A program made the position numbers and the translations under genes. From Flavobacterium flabelliforme (GTDB taxonomy: Bacteria; Bacteroidota; Bacteroidia; Flavobacteriales; Flavobacteriaceae), in contig NZ_JAGFBU010000001.1 in assembly GCF_017948675.1 (NCBI RefSeq), positions 744,001 through 808,000 on the forward strand: a DNA stretch of 64,000 nucleotides, in the 5' to 3' direction. This document shows positions 33,892-42,274 of this stretch, one piece after another. Each line of letters starts with the position of its first letter. The first letter of the stretch is position 1. The notes below the pieces were generated by a model. It had not been told where the DNA came from. It searched no databases and saw nothing but the letters and a program-made list of their open reading frames with translations.

Positions 33892-33921
33892 TTTGATACT
33901 TAATCAAAAAGAGTAACTTTG
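33892..33921 (+). promoter_or_regulatory. Promoter of the MarC gene
   Basis: TTTG (33892-33895) and TAACTTTG (33914-33921) are spaced by 18 bases and fit the Bacteroidota consensus; the start codon is 16 bases further on. Confidence 0.6.
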
Positions 33922-33937
33922 CAACAAAAAAAAGCCC

Positions 33938-34516
33938 ATGCTAGGATTAGACATTAAGGAAATTATAACCGTAGGAATGGTTCTATTTGCAGTAATTGAC
34001 ATTATTGGTTCTATACCAATTATCATCGGATTAAGAGCAAAATTTGGACATATCGAATCAGAAAAAGCGTCCTTAGTTTCAGGAGTTATAATGATCACCT
34101 TTCTATTTGTTGGAGAAGAGTTATTAAAATTAATAGGGATCGATGTCAATTCATTTGCTGTAGCAGGCTCATTTGTATTGTTCTTTTTGGCTCTTGAAAT
34201 GATTTTAGGCATTCGTATTTACCGTGATGAAGAAGCCAGTTCCGCCTCTATCGTTCCTCTAGCTTTTCCTCTAATTGCTGGAGCAGGAACAATGACCACT
34301 TTACTTTCATTGCGCTCTCAATTTCACACAGCAAACATTATTATCGCCATTGTTTTGAACATAATTCTAGTATATGTAGTACTAAAATCTTCTTCTAAGA
34401 TAGAGAAAATGCTAGGGAAAAATGGACTTGGTGTGATTAGAAAGACGTTTGGAGTAGTACTTTTAGCAATAGCTGTTAAATTATTCGCTGCGAATGTTAA
34501 AGGTTTGTTTGTCTAA
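33938..34516 (+). CDS. MarC-family integral membrane protein
   Basis: The 192-residue protein has six membrane helices and family blocks FAVIDIIGSIPIIIGL near the start, FVLFFLALEMILGI in the middle and the conserved PLAFPLIAGAGTMTTLLSL. MarC proteins were once linked to multidrug resistance but that was not confirmed, so the transported compound is unknown. It has its own promoter. The next gene lies about 120 bases downstream on the same strand. Confidence 0.93.
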   Translation: MLGLDIKEIITVGMVLFAVIDIIGSIPIIIGLRAKFGHIESEKASLVSGVIMITFLFVGEELLKLIGIDVNSFAVAGSFVLFFLALEMILGIRIYRDEEASSASIVPLAFPLIAGAGTMTTLLSLRSQFHTANIIIAIVLNIILVYVVLKSSSKIEKMLGKNGLGVIRKTFGVVLLAIAVKLFAANVKGLFV

Positions 34517-34633
34517 AATAAATTTACCTAAATTTACGCCCTTAAGACCCGATAATAAAACAAATTAGATTCTCAACGAATTTCGTTTGACAATAAAATC
34601 ATCTACTTGATACTTTTAAAATAATAACACATT

Positions 34634-34834
34634 ATGAAAATTTTTATTAACATATTGGTATTTTTAGCAATTGCTCTAATTCTATTTAATGTTACTTTAC
34701 TTGATTTTAGAAATCCATTTCAAGGAGATAGTGTAGTTGCATTTATTGGCATTGCAGCTTCTTTTTGTGCGGTTATGATACTTTTGATTTTTAAAATGTC
34801 AAAAAGAATTGAAGAAAAAACCAACGGAAAATAA
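34634..34834 (+). CDS. Small two-helix membrane protein
   Basis: The 66-residue protein consists of two hydrophobic helices (about 4-22 and 36-54) joined by a loop LLDFRNPFQGDSV and ending in a basic tail (KRIEEKTNGK). I do not recognise it by function; very similar-looking small membrane proteins are common in flavobacteria. It is six bases upstream of the FAD-dependent oxidoreductase gene, so the two are almost certainly cotranscribed. Confidence 0.75.
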   Translation: MKIFINILVFLAIALILFNVTLLDFRNPFQGDSVVAFIGIAASFCAVMILLIFKMSKRIEEKTNGK

Positions 34835-34840
34835 ATCCTT

Positions 34841-35446
34841 ATGTTTGATGTTTTAATAATAGGAGGTGGCGTTTCTGGAATGTCATGTTCGCTTATTTTG
34901 GGCTCAGCAAAAAACAAATCTTTTGTTTCTGATAAAAAAATAGGCGTTTTTACCCATCAAAAAACCTCTTCATTACAAGAAGCATTATTCAACAATGCAT
35001 ACGGAATTCCGAGTGGAAAACTGGGCTCCGATTTATTAAAAGAAAGTACGGATCAACTCTCAGCAACTCATCCTCACATCGTACAAATACCTAACGAAAA
35101 AGCACTTAAAATTGAAGGAGAGTTTCCCAATTTTACCGTTATAACAAATCGATCAAATTACAACACTAAAATGATCGTTATTGGTATTGGCGCAGCAAAT
35201 ACATTTGCCATCGAAGGCTTGATGCAATATGTAGAACCTCACAAAAAATCGCTTCCAGAAAAACAAAGAATTCAACTCAAAAATAACGATCATAAAGTTG
35301 CCGAAGGCATTTATGTAATTGGAACTTTAGCAGGCTGGAGAAGCCAACTCGCAATTGCAGCTGGTAGTGGTGCTGCAGTAGCAACAGACATTCTTACTTT
35401 ATGGAACCACGGCATACAAACTCATGCTCACGATAGCATAAGATAA
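34841..35446 (+). CDS. FAD-dependent oxidoreductase, thioredoxin-reductase-like, short
   Basis: The 201-residue protein opens with an FAD-binding loop IIGGGVSGMSCSLIL and ends with the C-terminal FAD signature GIYVIGTLAGWRSQLAIAAGSGAAVATDIL. These match the thioredoxin-reductase fold. However, a thioredoxin reductase has about 310 residues, and the NAD(P)H-binding domain and its CxxC active site that normally lie between these two parts are absent; the linking part holds only MIVIGIGAANTFAIEG. It may get electrons from a partner or be a redox sensor. The upstream small membrane protein is a candidate partner. Confidence 0.85.
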   Translation: MFDVLIIGGGVSGMSCSLILGSAKNKSFVSDKKIGVFTHQKTSSLQEALFNNAYGIPSGKLGSDLLKESTDQLSATHPHIVQIPNEKALKIEGEFPNFTVITNRSNYNTKMIVIGIGAANTFAIEGLMQYVEPHKKSLPEKQRIQLKNNDHKVAEGIYVIGTLAGWRSQLAIAAGSGAAVATDILTLWNHGIQTHAHDSIR

Positions 35447-35460
35447 TTAGAAAGTAATAA

Positions 35461-35769
35461 TTAATTTGCAGTAATGATTTTTCTAACTGTAATATGATTT
35501 TCAGTATCCGTTTCCCATAGATCTCCTGTAACAGACACTTGTTCTCCTACTTTAAAAACCTTGTAGTTCTCGTGCCCTCCAACATTTACGATACTTACCG
35601 TTGCGTAGAAGATTTTATTATTGGTAGTTTTAATTTTGGCAGTATAGCCATCCTTACCAAACTCAACCGCATCTACCGTTCCTTCAATTGCATTTTTATC
35701 TTTCATACCTGCACAAGCGAACACGAAAGCAGTAAGCAGCAAAAGAAAACCTATTTTAAACTTATTCAT
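35461..35769 (-). CDS. Small lipoprotein, possible OB-like fold
   Basis: The 102-residue protein has a lipoprotein signal ending at C19 (FVFAC). The mature part (IEGTVDAVEFGKDGYTAKIKT, then KVGEQVSVTGDLWE and HITVRKI) has the strand pattern of a small beta-barrel similar to OB-fold proteins. No ligand is known. It lies 7 bases after the S41 protease gene on the same strand and is the last gene of that operon. Confidence 0.75.
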   Translation of the reverse strand: MNKFKIGFLLLLTAFVFACAGMKDKNAIEGTVDAVEFGKDGYTAKIKTTNNKIFYATVSIVNVGGHENYKVFKVGEQVSVTGDLWETDTENHITVRKIITAN

Positions 35770-35776
35770 TAATCGA

Positions 35777-37345
35777 TTATTTTAAAATTGCCTTAATCAT
35801 TGCATCTTCTTTTAATACAATTTCATAATAATATTTTTCTCCATAAAGTTGCCTTGCAAATTCACCCACCAAATACCGTTGCACTAAAGATTTACTTTTT
35901 CCAAAATTCAAGTCCAATCCGTTTCCAAAAATGAACTTTTGAAAAGCATCATAATAAAGATTAGTCTGTTTCATTTTGACTTGAAATTGCTCAAAAGTCA
36001 ATCCTTTAAAACTACTTCTATCTTTATCCAGTTGCTCGAATACAAAATTTCCTAAAATGCCCGACTGCAATAAATAGGCAGTACCTTCATTGCCATGTTC
36101 TACTTCAAGAGGCACAAAAACGTCTGGAACAATTCCGCCTCCGCCATAAACAATTTTCCCTTTTTTAGTTTTAAATTTTATTTCTTTTAAAACCTTAATA
36201 CTATCTTTATCAAACAATTCGCCATTTGTATAACGAGATTCTGATTCTTTAAAATAAGCTTCATTCCCTTTTGTATATGGTTTCTGAATAGAGCGACCCG
36301 TTGGCGTATAATATCTAGCAATCGTTAGACGCACTGCAGAACCATCGGAAAAATCCATTTCGCGTTGCACTAATCCTTTTCCAAAAGAACGACGCCCTAC
36401 AATTGTACCTCTATCATTATCTTGAACAGCACCCGCAAGAATTTCACTCGCTGAAGCGCTATTTTCATTTATCAAAATAAATACATTTCCGTTTTCAAAA
36501 CTTCCTTTTTCGGTCGCAAAAGTCTTATCTACATTTCCTTTTTTATTTTTAGTAAAAACGATTAGTTGTTTGTTTGGCAATAACTCATCAGCAATTGCAA
36601 TGGCTTCTTCCATATAACCACCTCCATTATCACGAACATCAATAATTAATGATTTTGCGCCTTGTTGCTTAAGATTTATTAAGCCGGTCATAAACTCGCT
36701 ATAAGTAGTTTCGGCAAATCGATTGATTTTTATGTATCCTGTAGTAGCATTTAAAAGCAATGCCGCATCAACACTTTTTATGGGAATAACATCTCTTTTA
36801 ATTTTTACTTTTAGTTTCTTGCCTTCTGACTTTCTATAAATAGTAAGTTCAATATCAGAACCTACTGTTCCTTTTAATTTAGAAAACAAACTATCACTTG
36901 GTAATTTTCGTCCAAATAGTTTTGTTTTATCGGCATACAAAATACGATCTCCAGACTCTATACCTGCTTTTGCAGAAGGATCATCAGCAACCGGTTTTAT
37001 TACAGCAACGGAATCTTTATACATATAAAAATTGACTCCAATTCCCACAAAATTTCCTTTCATACTTTCTGCTACTTGCAGTTGTTCGCTTGGAGGCATA
37101 TAAATAGAATGTGGATCTAGTTTAGCTAATATGTTATTGACCGTTAGATCTACTATAGAATCTGTATTAACTGCATCAACATAATCATTATCTATAAAAT
37201 CGATTAGTTTATTGAGTTTGCTTTTCGAATTGTTTTTTACTAGATATTCTGCTGTGTTTGGGAAATTTAACATACCACCCAATACAACACCTAAGGCAAG
37301 TGTTGCAAAAAAGAGAAGAGGTAAAAATTTTGTATTAAATTTCAT
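35777..37345 (-). CDS. S41-family carboxyl-terminal processing protease
   Basis: The 522-residue protein has an N-terminal signal or anchor helix (about 8-25), a PDZ domain (about 90-170, GIGVNFYMYKDSVAVIKPVADDPSAKAG) and the S41 protease core with the Ser-Lys dyad: Ser in NENSASASEILAGAVQD and Lys in RRSFGKGLVQ. It would degrade or process proteins in the periplasm, recognising C-terminal tails. It ends 7 bases before a small lipoprotein gene and starts 58 bases after the dCMP deaminase gene, all on the minus strand. Confidence 0.95.
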   Translation of the reverse strand: MKFNTKFLPLLFFATLALGVVLGGMLNFPNTAEYLVKNNSKSKLNKLIDFIDNDYVDAVNTDSIVDLTVNNILAKLDPHSIYMPPSEQLQVAESMKGNFVGIGVNFYMYKDSVAVIKPVADDPSAKAGIESGDRILYADKTKLFGRKLPSDSLFSKLKGTVGSDIELTIYRKSEGKKLKVKIKRDVIPIKSVDAALLLNATTGYIKINRFAETTYSEFMTGLINLKQQGAKSLIIDVRDNGGGYMEEAIAIADELLPNKQLIVFTKNKKGNVDKTFATEKGSFENGNVFILINENSASASEILAGAVQDNDRGTIVGRRSFGKGLVQREMDFSDGSAVRLTIARYYTPTGRSIQKPYTKGNEAYFKESESRYTNGELFDKDSIKVLKEIKFKTKKGKIVYGGGGIVPDVFVPLEVEHGNEGTAYLLQSGILGNFVFEQLDKDRSSFKGLTFEQFQVKMKQTNLYYDAFQKFIFGNGLDLNFGKSKSLVQRYLVGEFARQLYGEKYYYEIVLKEDAMIKAILK

Positions 37346-37403
37346 TTGATGGTCAGATTATTTTAATAGTAACAGCTTTTTTTTGACAACTTTTAAATGA
37401 CTT

Positions 37404-37835
37404 CTATTCTTCTAACTCAGGAATATGCTCTACCTCTACTCCTGCTTTTATCAAAAACTGAATGCCAGAATCATCGCGATAACCGTTGTGATACACGACT
37501 CTTTTTATTCCGGATTGGTGAATCAGTTTACTACATTCTTTACAAGGTGAAAGTGTAATATATAAGGTAGCGCCTTCACAAGATTGTGTAGATCGAGCTA
37601 CTTTTAAAATCGCATTAGCCTCAGCATGAAGTACATCCCAACGTGTCAAACCCGCTTCATCTTCGCAACAATTTTCAAAACCAGAAGGCGTTCCGTTATA
37701 ACCATCTGAAATAATCATTCGATCCCGGACAATAATTGCGCCAACTTGTTTGCGTTTGCAGTAAGACAAAAGACTCCATTCACTAGCAATTCTAAGATAT
37801 GCTTTGTCGTACTTATTCAATTTCTTTTCGTTCAT
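37404..37835 (-). CDS. dCMP deaminase-family protein (ComEB-like)
   Basis: The 143-residue protein has the deaminase zinc motif HAEANAI (with the catalytic Glu) and PCKECSKLI, together with a DGYNGTPSGFENCCEDEAG segment specific to dCMP deaminases. It would turn dCMP into dUMP for thymidylate synthesis. It lies between HupE and the S41 protease genes, 2 bases after HupE, in a probable four-gene operon with no obvious shared function. Confidence 0.92.
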   Translation of the reverse strand: MNEKKLNKYDKAYLRIASEWSLLSYCKRKQVGAIIVRDRMIISDGYNGTPSGFENCCEDEAGLTRWDVLHAEANAILKVARSTQSCEGATLYITLSPCKECSKLIHQSGIKRVVYHNGYRDDSGIQFLIKAGVEVEHIPELEE

Positions 37836-37837
37836 AT

Positions 37838-38431
37838 TTATCGGTGCCAGATTTCGCTAGCGATAATCATTGGTATAACAACTCCTATTATAAAAGCTGA
37901 CATCACTAAAGTCCAGTCTCTTTTGGAGAATCTAAAAATAGTTTGTACAATATAAGAAAGCACTAAAACTACAAAAACCACTACAATCTGTGCGGCTTCT
38001 ATACCTAATGCAAATTCACTTAAAGGTAAGATTTTAGAACTTGCGGTACCTCCTAAAATAGACTTAAAATAATTTGAAAAACCCAAACCATGAATTATTC
38101 CAAAAAAGAGCGTGATAAAAAATACTAAGTTAATACTTTCCTTCTTGCCGGATTTTCCTGCCGTAAATAAATTGAATAAAGCTGTTATCAAAATAGTTAT
38201 TGGAATAAGTAATTCGACAACATTTACTTTGATAGCAACTATACCAAAAACAGACAACATCAATGCCATGGTATGCCCAATAGTAAAGAGTGTTACTAAT
38301 AAAACTACACGTTTCCAATCGCTAAAAGAGAAGGGAACAGCAAGAGCTATTAAAAATAAAACGTGATCATAGGCGTGTATATCTAAAACGTGTTTTAATC
38401 CTATTTGAAAGTAAATCCAAAATTCTGACAT
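37838..38431 (-). CDS. HupE/UreJ-family membrane protein
   Basis: The 197-residue protein has about six membrane helices and the family's N-terminal GLKHVLDIHAYDHVLFLIAL segment with histidines that may bind nickel or another metal, followed by TIGHTMALMLSVFG and GIIHGLGFSNYF. HupE/UreJ proteins are thought to carry nickel or cobalt, but there are no hydrogenase or urease genes nearby, so the substrate is unknown. It begins the operon that continues to the deaminase, S41 protease and small lipoprotein. Confidence 0.9.
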   Translation of the reverse strand: MSEFWIYFQIGLKHVLDIHAYDHVLFLIALAVPFSFSDWKRVVLLVTLFTIGHTMALMLSVFGIVAIKVNVVELLIPITILITALFNLFTAGKSGKKESINLVFFITLFFGIIHGLGFSNYFKSILGGTASSKILPLSEFALGIEAAQIVVVFVVLVLSYIVQTIFRFSKRDWTLVMSAFIIGVVIPMIIASEIWHR

Positions 38432-38610
38432 TAGTACAATATTAAGTTGATAAAGGGCTGTAAACTTACGATTAATTTTGAAAATGATTGATTTGAATAT
38501 TTAAATAAACGGAAATGAAAACATATATTTTTAAAAGAAAAAAAATTAAAAATTAAAAAATCAATAAATTTAAAAATAGATTTATCTTTGTGGGTTAAAA
38601 AACAAAAACT

Positions 38611-39042
38611 ATGTCATTTTCAGATTTATTTGATAGCGGATTTAAGCAAAGAAACCAAGGTCATTTTTCAGCTATTGTTCGTGTGGCGCTTACTGATGGA
38701 AAAGTTTCTCCAGAAGAAAAAGCATTTTTAGACAAACTAGCCATTAAACTTGAAATTTCTCCTGCAGAATATGAAGAGATTTTAGAAAATCCTTTAAATT
38801 TTCCAATAAACGCTCCCTATTTACACGAGCAAAGATTAGATCGTTTGTTCGACTTAGTTCGAATGATTCATGTTGATCATCATTTAGGAGACAAACAAGA
38901 ATTACTTCTTAGAAAAATTTGTATCGCATTAGGTTTTAATATTGATAATGTTGACTACATCGTAAACAAATCATTAAAATTAGCAGATAAAGAAGTTGAT
39001 CTTGAAACTTTTTTGTTTGAAATGCAAAACATGAATAAATAA
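38611..39042 (+). CDS. TerB-like protein
   Basis: The 143-residue protein is all-helical and has the TerB-type pattern: HFSAIVRVALTDGKVSPEEKAFLDKLAIKLEIS, with the acidic DGKxSPEE segment, and a second repeat with RMIHVDHHLGDKQELLLRKIC. TerB domains bind metal ions in tellurite-resistance proteins, but no other ter genes are nearby, so the role here is open. It is a single gene, followed by a strong bidirectional terminator. Confidence 0.88.
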   Translation: MSFSDLFDSGFKQRNQGHFSAIVRVALTDGKVSPEEKAFLDKLAIKLEISPAEYEEILENPLNFPINAPYLHEQRLDRLFDLVRMIHVDHHLGDKQELLLRKICIALGFNIDNVDYIVNKSLKLADKEVDLETFLFEMQNMNK

Positions 39043-39048
39043 AATATA

Positions 39049-39084
39049 AAAAAAAGCTTCCATTATAATTGGAAGCTTTTTTTT
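39049..39084. terminator. Bidirectional terminator between the TerB-like gene and fbp
   Basis: AAAAAAGCTTCC and GGAAGCTTTTTT arms with a short loop; both strands carry a T run. It lies between convergent genes. Confidence 0.92.
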
Positions 39085-39099
39085 GTGCTGTTTTTATTT

Positions 39100-40119
39100 T
39101 TAGTATTTGCTTAATTTAGCATTTTCCATAAATTCCTCTGCTTTTTCTACCATATTGTAACTTCCGCAGAAAAAAGGAACGCGCTGGTGTAATTCAGTCG
39201 GTATAATTTCCATAATACTGCCAAAACCATCCGAAGCCTTTCCTCCTGCTTGTTCTACAATAAATGCCATCGGATTACACTCGTACAACAAACGCAATTT
39301 ACCTTTTGGAGCCTTAGAACTAGTAGGATAAATATAAATACCACCTTTGATCATGTTTCTATGAATATCTGAAACTAAACTTCCGATATAACGAGAAGTA
39401 TAAGGTCTGTCTTCTTCTTCAGTCTGACAATATTTAATGTAATTTTTTACTCCTTGTGGAAAATGAACATAATTCCCTTCATTAATAGAATAAATATGTC
39501 CATCCTTAGAAAATTGCATATTAGGATGAGACAAATAAAACGTACCAATTGCAGGATTCAGAGTAAATCCATTTACACCATGACCAGTTGTATAAACCAA
39601 CATTGTAGAAGTTCCGTAAATTACATAACCTGCAGCCACTTGATTAACTCCTGGTTGCAAAAAATCCTCCATTGTTACAGGAGATCCTATTGGTGTTACT
39701 CTTCTATACACTGAAAAAATAGTCCCCAAAGATACATTTACATCAATGTTTGAGGAACCATCTAAAGGATCCATGAGTACTACATATTTATTATTATGGC
39801 TTTTATCACTTCCTGCTACGGTAATAAATTCATCATTTTCCTCTGAAGCTATTCCGCAAACAATTTCTCTATTGATTAAAGTTTGAATAAAAACCTCGTT
39901 GGCATAAACATCTAATTTTTGTTGATCTTCACCTTGAATATTTTGTTCTCCAGCTGCACCAATGATATCCACTAATCCCGCTTTATTTACTTTATAATTA
40001 ACCACTTTTGCAGCTAATCGGATAGAGTTGATGATTCTTGACAGTTCTCCAGAAGAATATTGAAATGCATTTTGGTTTTCGATGATAAACTCACCTAGTG
40101 TTTTGTTGCGTTCTTTCAT
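39100..40119 (-). CDS. fbp: Fructose-1,6-bisphosphatase class 1
   Basis: The 339-residue protein carries the class 1 motifs: ASEENDEF, the metal-binding [20 protein letters not shown] and the C-terminal [21 protein letters not shown]. It hydrolyses fructose-1,6-bisphosphate for gluconeogenesis. The length is close to the usual 330. It is divergent from the GNAT and aspartate kinase genes, an arrangement I recall from flavobacteria but cannot verify here. Confidence 0.98.
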   Translation of the reverse strand: MKERNKTLGEFIIENQNAFQYSSGELSRIINSIRLAAKVVNYKVNKAGLVDIIGAAGEQNIQGEDQQKLDVYANEVFIQTLINREIVCGIASEENDEFITVAGSDKSHNNKYVVLMDPLDGSSNIDVNVSLGTIFSVYRRVTPIGSPVTMEDFLQPGVNQVAAGYVIYGTSTMLVYTTGHGVNGFTLNPAIGTFYLSHPNMQFSKDGHIYSINEGNYVHFPQGVKNYIKYCQTEEEDRPYTSRYIGSLVSDIHRNMIKGGIYIYPTSSKAPKGKLRLLYECNPMAFIVEQAGGKASDGFGSIMEIIPTELHQRVPFFCGSYNMVEKAEEFMENAKLSKY

Positions 40120-40290
40120 TGCGAAATCGTTGTAGTTATTTTGAAGTCACAAATATCGGTTTTTTTGTGAAAATGAATTCAATAATATTTACTTAGTTTA
40201 TCAGTATTGTATATTTGCTTTCAAAATCACTACTTTATAAGCTCATTAGCTTTGTAAGTACCCACTAAGAACGATAAAAACCAACTATTT

Positions 40291-40791
40291 ATGAATATTA
40301 GAAAAGGAAAAGCCGAGGACATGAAAGCTGTTTTGAACCTAATTCAAGAATTAGCAACATTCGAAAACGAACCCGATGCAGTTCAAATCACGGTTGAAGA
40401 TCTTGTTCGGGATGGTTTTGGAACAAATCCATTATTTCAAGTTTTTGTTGCCGAAGTAGAAACCGATACTACAGAAACTAAAGAAATTGTTGGAATCGCC
40501 TTGTATTATTATCGCTTTTCTACTTGGAAAGGAAAAACAATTCATCTGGAAGATTTAGTTGTAAAAGAAAAAATGCGAGGAACAGGATTAGGCTACGCCT
40601 TATATTCTGAAATTTTAAAACAAGGCAAAAAGGATAATGTAAGAAGAGTGGAATGGAATGTTCTGGATTGGAATACGCCAGCAATCGAATTTTACAAAAA
40701 ATCAGGAGCAAAAATTCTTGATGGTTGGTTAGTTGTACAAATGGACGAAGAAGGAATTAACCATTTTGTTGAATCTAAATTAAAAATTTAA
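40291..40791 (+). CDS. GNAT-family N-acetyltransferase
   Basis: The 166-residue protein has the GNAT core: an N-terminal INIRKGKAEDM-type strand and helix, HLEDLVVKEKMRGTGLGYALYSEIL with the acetyl-CoA loop R-G-x-G-L-G (about 105-110), and WNTPAIEFYKKSGAKIL near the end. It acetylates an amine on an unknown substrate; overall it resembles diamine/spermidine-type N-acetyltransferases. It is 73 bases upstream of the aspartate kinase gene and may be in the same transcript. Confidence 0.93.
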   Translation: MNIRKGKAEDMKAVLNLIQELATFENEPDAVQITVEDLVRDGFGTNPLFQVFVAEVETDTTETKEIVGIALYYYRFSTWKGKTIHLEDLVVKEKMRGTGLGYALYSEILKQGKKDNVRRVEWNVLDWNTPAIEFYKKSGAKILDGWLVVQMDEEGINHFVESKLKI

Positions 40792-40864
40792 ATCCATTGC
40801 AAACTATTATTGCGCATATGGACAAAAAAACATAAAGTTTAAGAACGGTAGAATTAATAGTAAT

Positions 40865-42121
40865 ATGAGAGTATTTAAATTTGGTGGAGCGTCTGTAAAA
40901 GACGCCGAAGGAATAAAAAATGTCTATGACGTTTTACAAAAAGTGGGCTATGAAGATGTGTTGCTAATTGTTTCTGCTATGGGAAAAACAACCAATGCAT
41001 TAGAATTGGTTATTAAAAATTATTTTGATAAATCTCCCGAATTAAGTTCGGCGGTTCAAGAGGTAAAAAAATACCACAATCAAATTGTAATGGACTTATT
41101 TGAGGACGAAAAAAATGCAGTTTTTGCAGCTGTTAATTCTCAATTTTCAGATTTAGAATATTTTTTAGCAAACAACAAATCTCCTAACTATAATTTTGTC
41201 TATGATCAGATTGTTAGCTTTGGCGAATTAATTTCGACTACTATTTTGAGTCATTTTATGACTTTTATGGGTATACAAACACAATGGCTTGACGTTCGCA
41301 ATTTTATAAAAACTGATGCAAATTATAGAGATGCAGAAGTAGATTGGGAACTGACTCAAAAAAACATATCAAAAAATATAAAAAGTAAAATCCTTAATAT
41401 TACACAGGGATTCTTAGGCTCCGACGAAAATAATTTTACCACAACATTAGGTCGTGAAGGATCAGATTACACCGCAGCTATTTTTGCTTACTGCTTGAAT
41501 GCCGAAAGCGTAACCATCTGGAAAGATGTTCCTGGAGTGATGAATGCCGATCCAAGGTATTTTGAAAATGCAAGCTTACTTAATCAAATTTCGTATCGTG
41601 AAGCAATTGAACTCGCTTTTTATGGTGCCTCGGTAATTCACCCAAAAACGTTGCAACCTTTACAAAAAAAGGAAATTCCTTTGTATGTAAAGTCTTTTAT
41701 AAATCCTTTATTAAAAGGAACTAGTGTTGCAAAAGGAGTCGATTTAGAACCTCATTTATCTTGCTTTATCGTCAAGAAAAATCAACTATTGATTTCGCTA
41801 TCCTCTATAGATTTCTCCTTTATAATGGAAGAGAACATTAGCGAAATTTTTGCCTTGTTTCACCGTTTTAAACTCAAAGTAAACCTAATTCAGAATTCTG
41901 CCATTAGTTTTTCTGTTTGTGTCGAAGACAAATTCAATAACTTTAATGAGTTGAATGCGATTTTATCAAAAAAATTTAAAGTTGATTTTGAAGAGAATGT
42001 TACTCTTTACACCATCAGACATTTTAATGATACCGCAGCACATACTGTTGAAGAAAACAAAGTTGTTTTACTAAAACAAGTAAGCCGAGAAACTATGCAA
42101 GTCGTAACTAAGGAAATATAA
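40865..42121 (+). CDS. lysC: Aspartate kinase
   Basis: The 418-residue protein opens with KFGGASVKDAEGI (K and GG at the ATP/aspartate site) and has FTTTLGREGSDYTAAIFA and VWKDVPGV-type segments of the amino-acid-kinase fold. The region about 290-418 should hold ACT domains for allosteric control, but it is divergent and only one ACT-like repeat is apparent. It phosphorylates aspartate for lysine, threonine and methionine synthesis. It is a monofunctional enzyme; no homoserine dehydrogenase domain is present. Confidence 0.93.
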   Translation: MRVFKFGGASVKDAEGIKNVYDVLQKVGYEDVLLIVSAMGKTTNALELVIKNYFDKSPELSSAVQEVKKYHNQIVMDLFEDEKNAVFAAVNSQFSDLEYFLANNKSPNYNFVYDQIVSFGELISTTILSHFMTFMGIQTQWLDVRNFIKTDANYRDAEVDWELTQKNISKNIKSKILNITQGFLGSDENNFTTTLGREGSDYTAAIFAYCLNAESVTIWKDVPGVMNADPRYFENASLLNQISYREAIELAFYGASVIHPKTLQPLQKKEIPLYVKSFINPLLKGTSVAKGVDLEPHLSCFIVKKNQLLISLSSIDFSFIMEENISEIFALFHRFKLKVNLIQNSAISFSVCVEDKFNNFNELNAILSKKFKVDFEENVTLYTIRHFNDTAAHTVEENKVVLLKQVSRETMQVVTKEI

Positions 42122-42142
42122 AACTATTTTTATAGACAAACT

Positions 42143-42182
42143 AATGGGAATTAAGGAGAAATCTTGATTCCCATTATCTTTT
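42143..42182 (+). terminator. Terminator of the aspartate kinase gene
   Basis: AATGGGAAT and ATTCCCATT arms with a 15-base loop, followed by ATCTTTT, 21 bases after the stop. Confidence 0.75.
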
Positions 42183-42274
42183 AGGGGAAATTTCTAACTT
42201 TACTCCCTAATAAACTCATTCTGATAAAATTAAATTATAAATACTACTTTTGATGCTTTTGAGTAACTGTATTT

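Noticed and set aside
33904..34212. 102-codon minus-strand frame over the MarC gene
   Set aside because: Overlaps the well-supported MarC gene and its promoter; no family.
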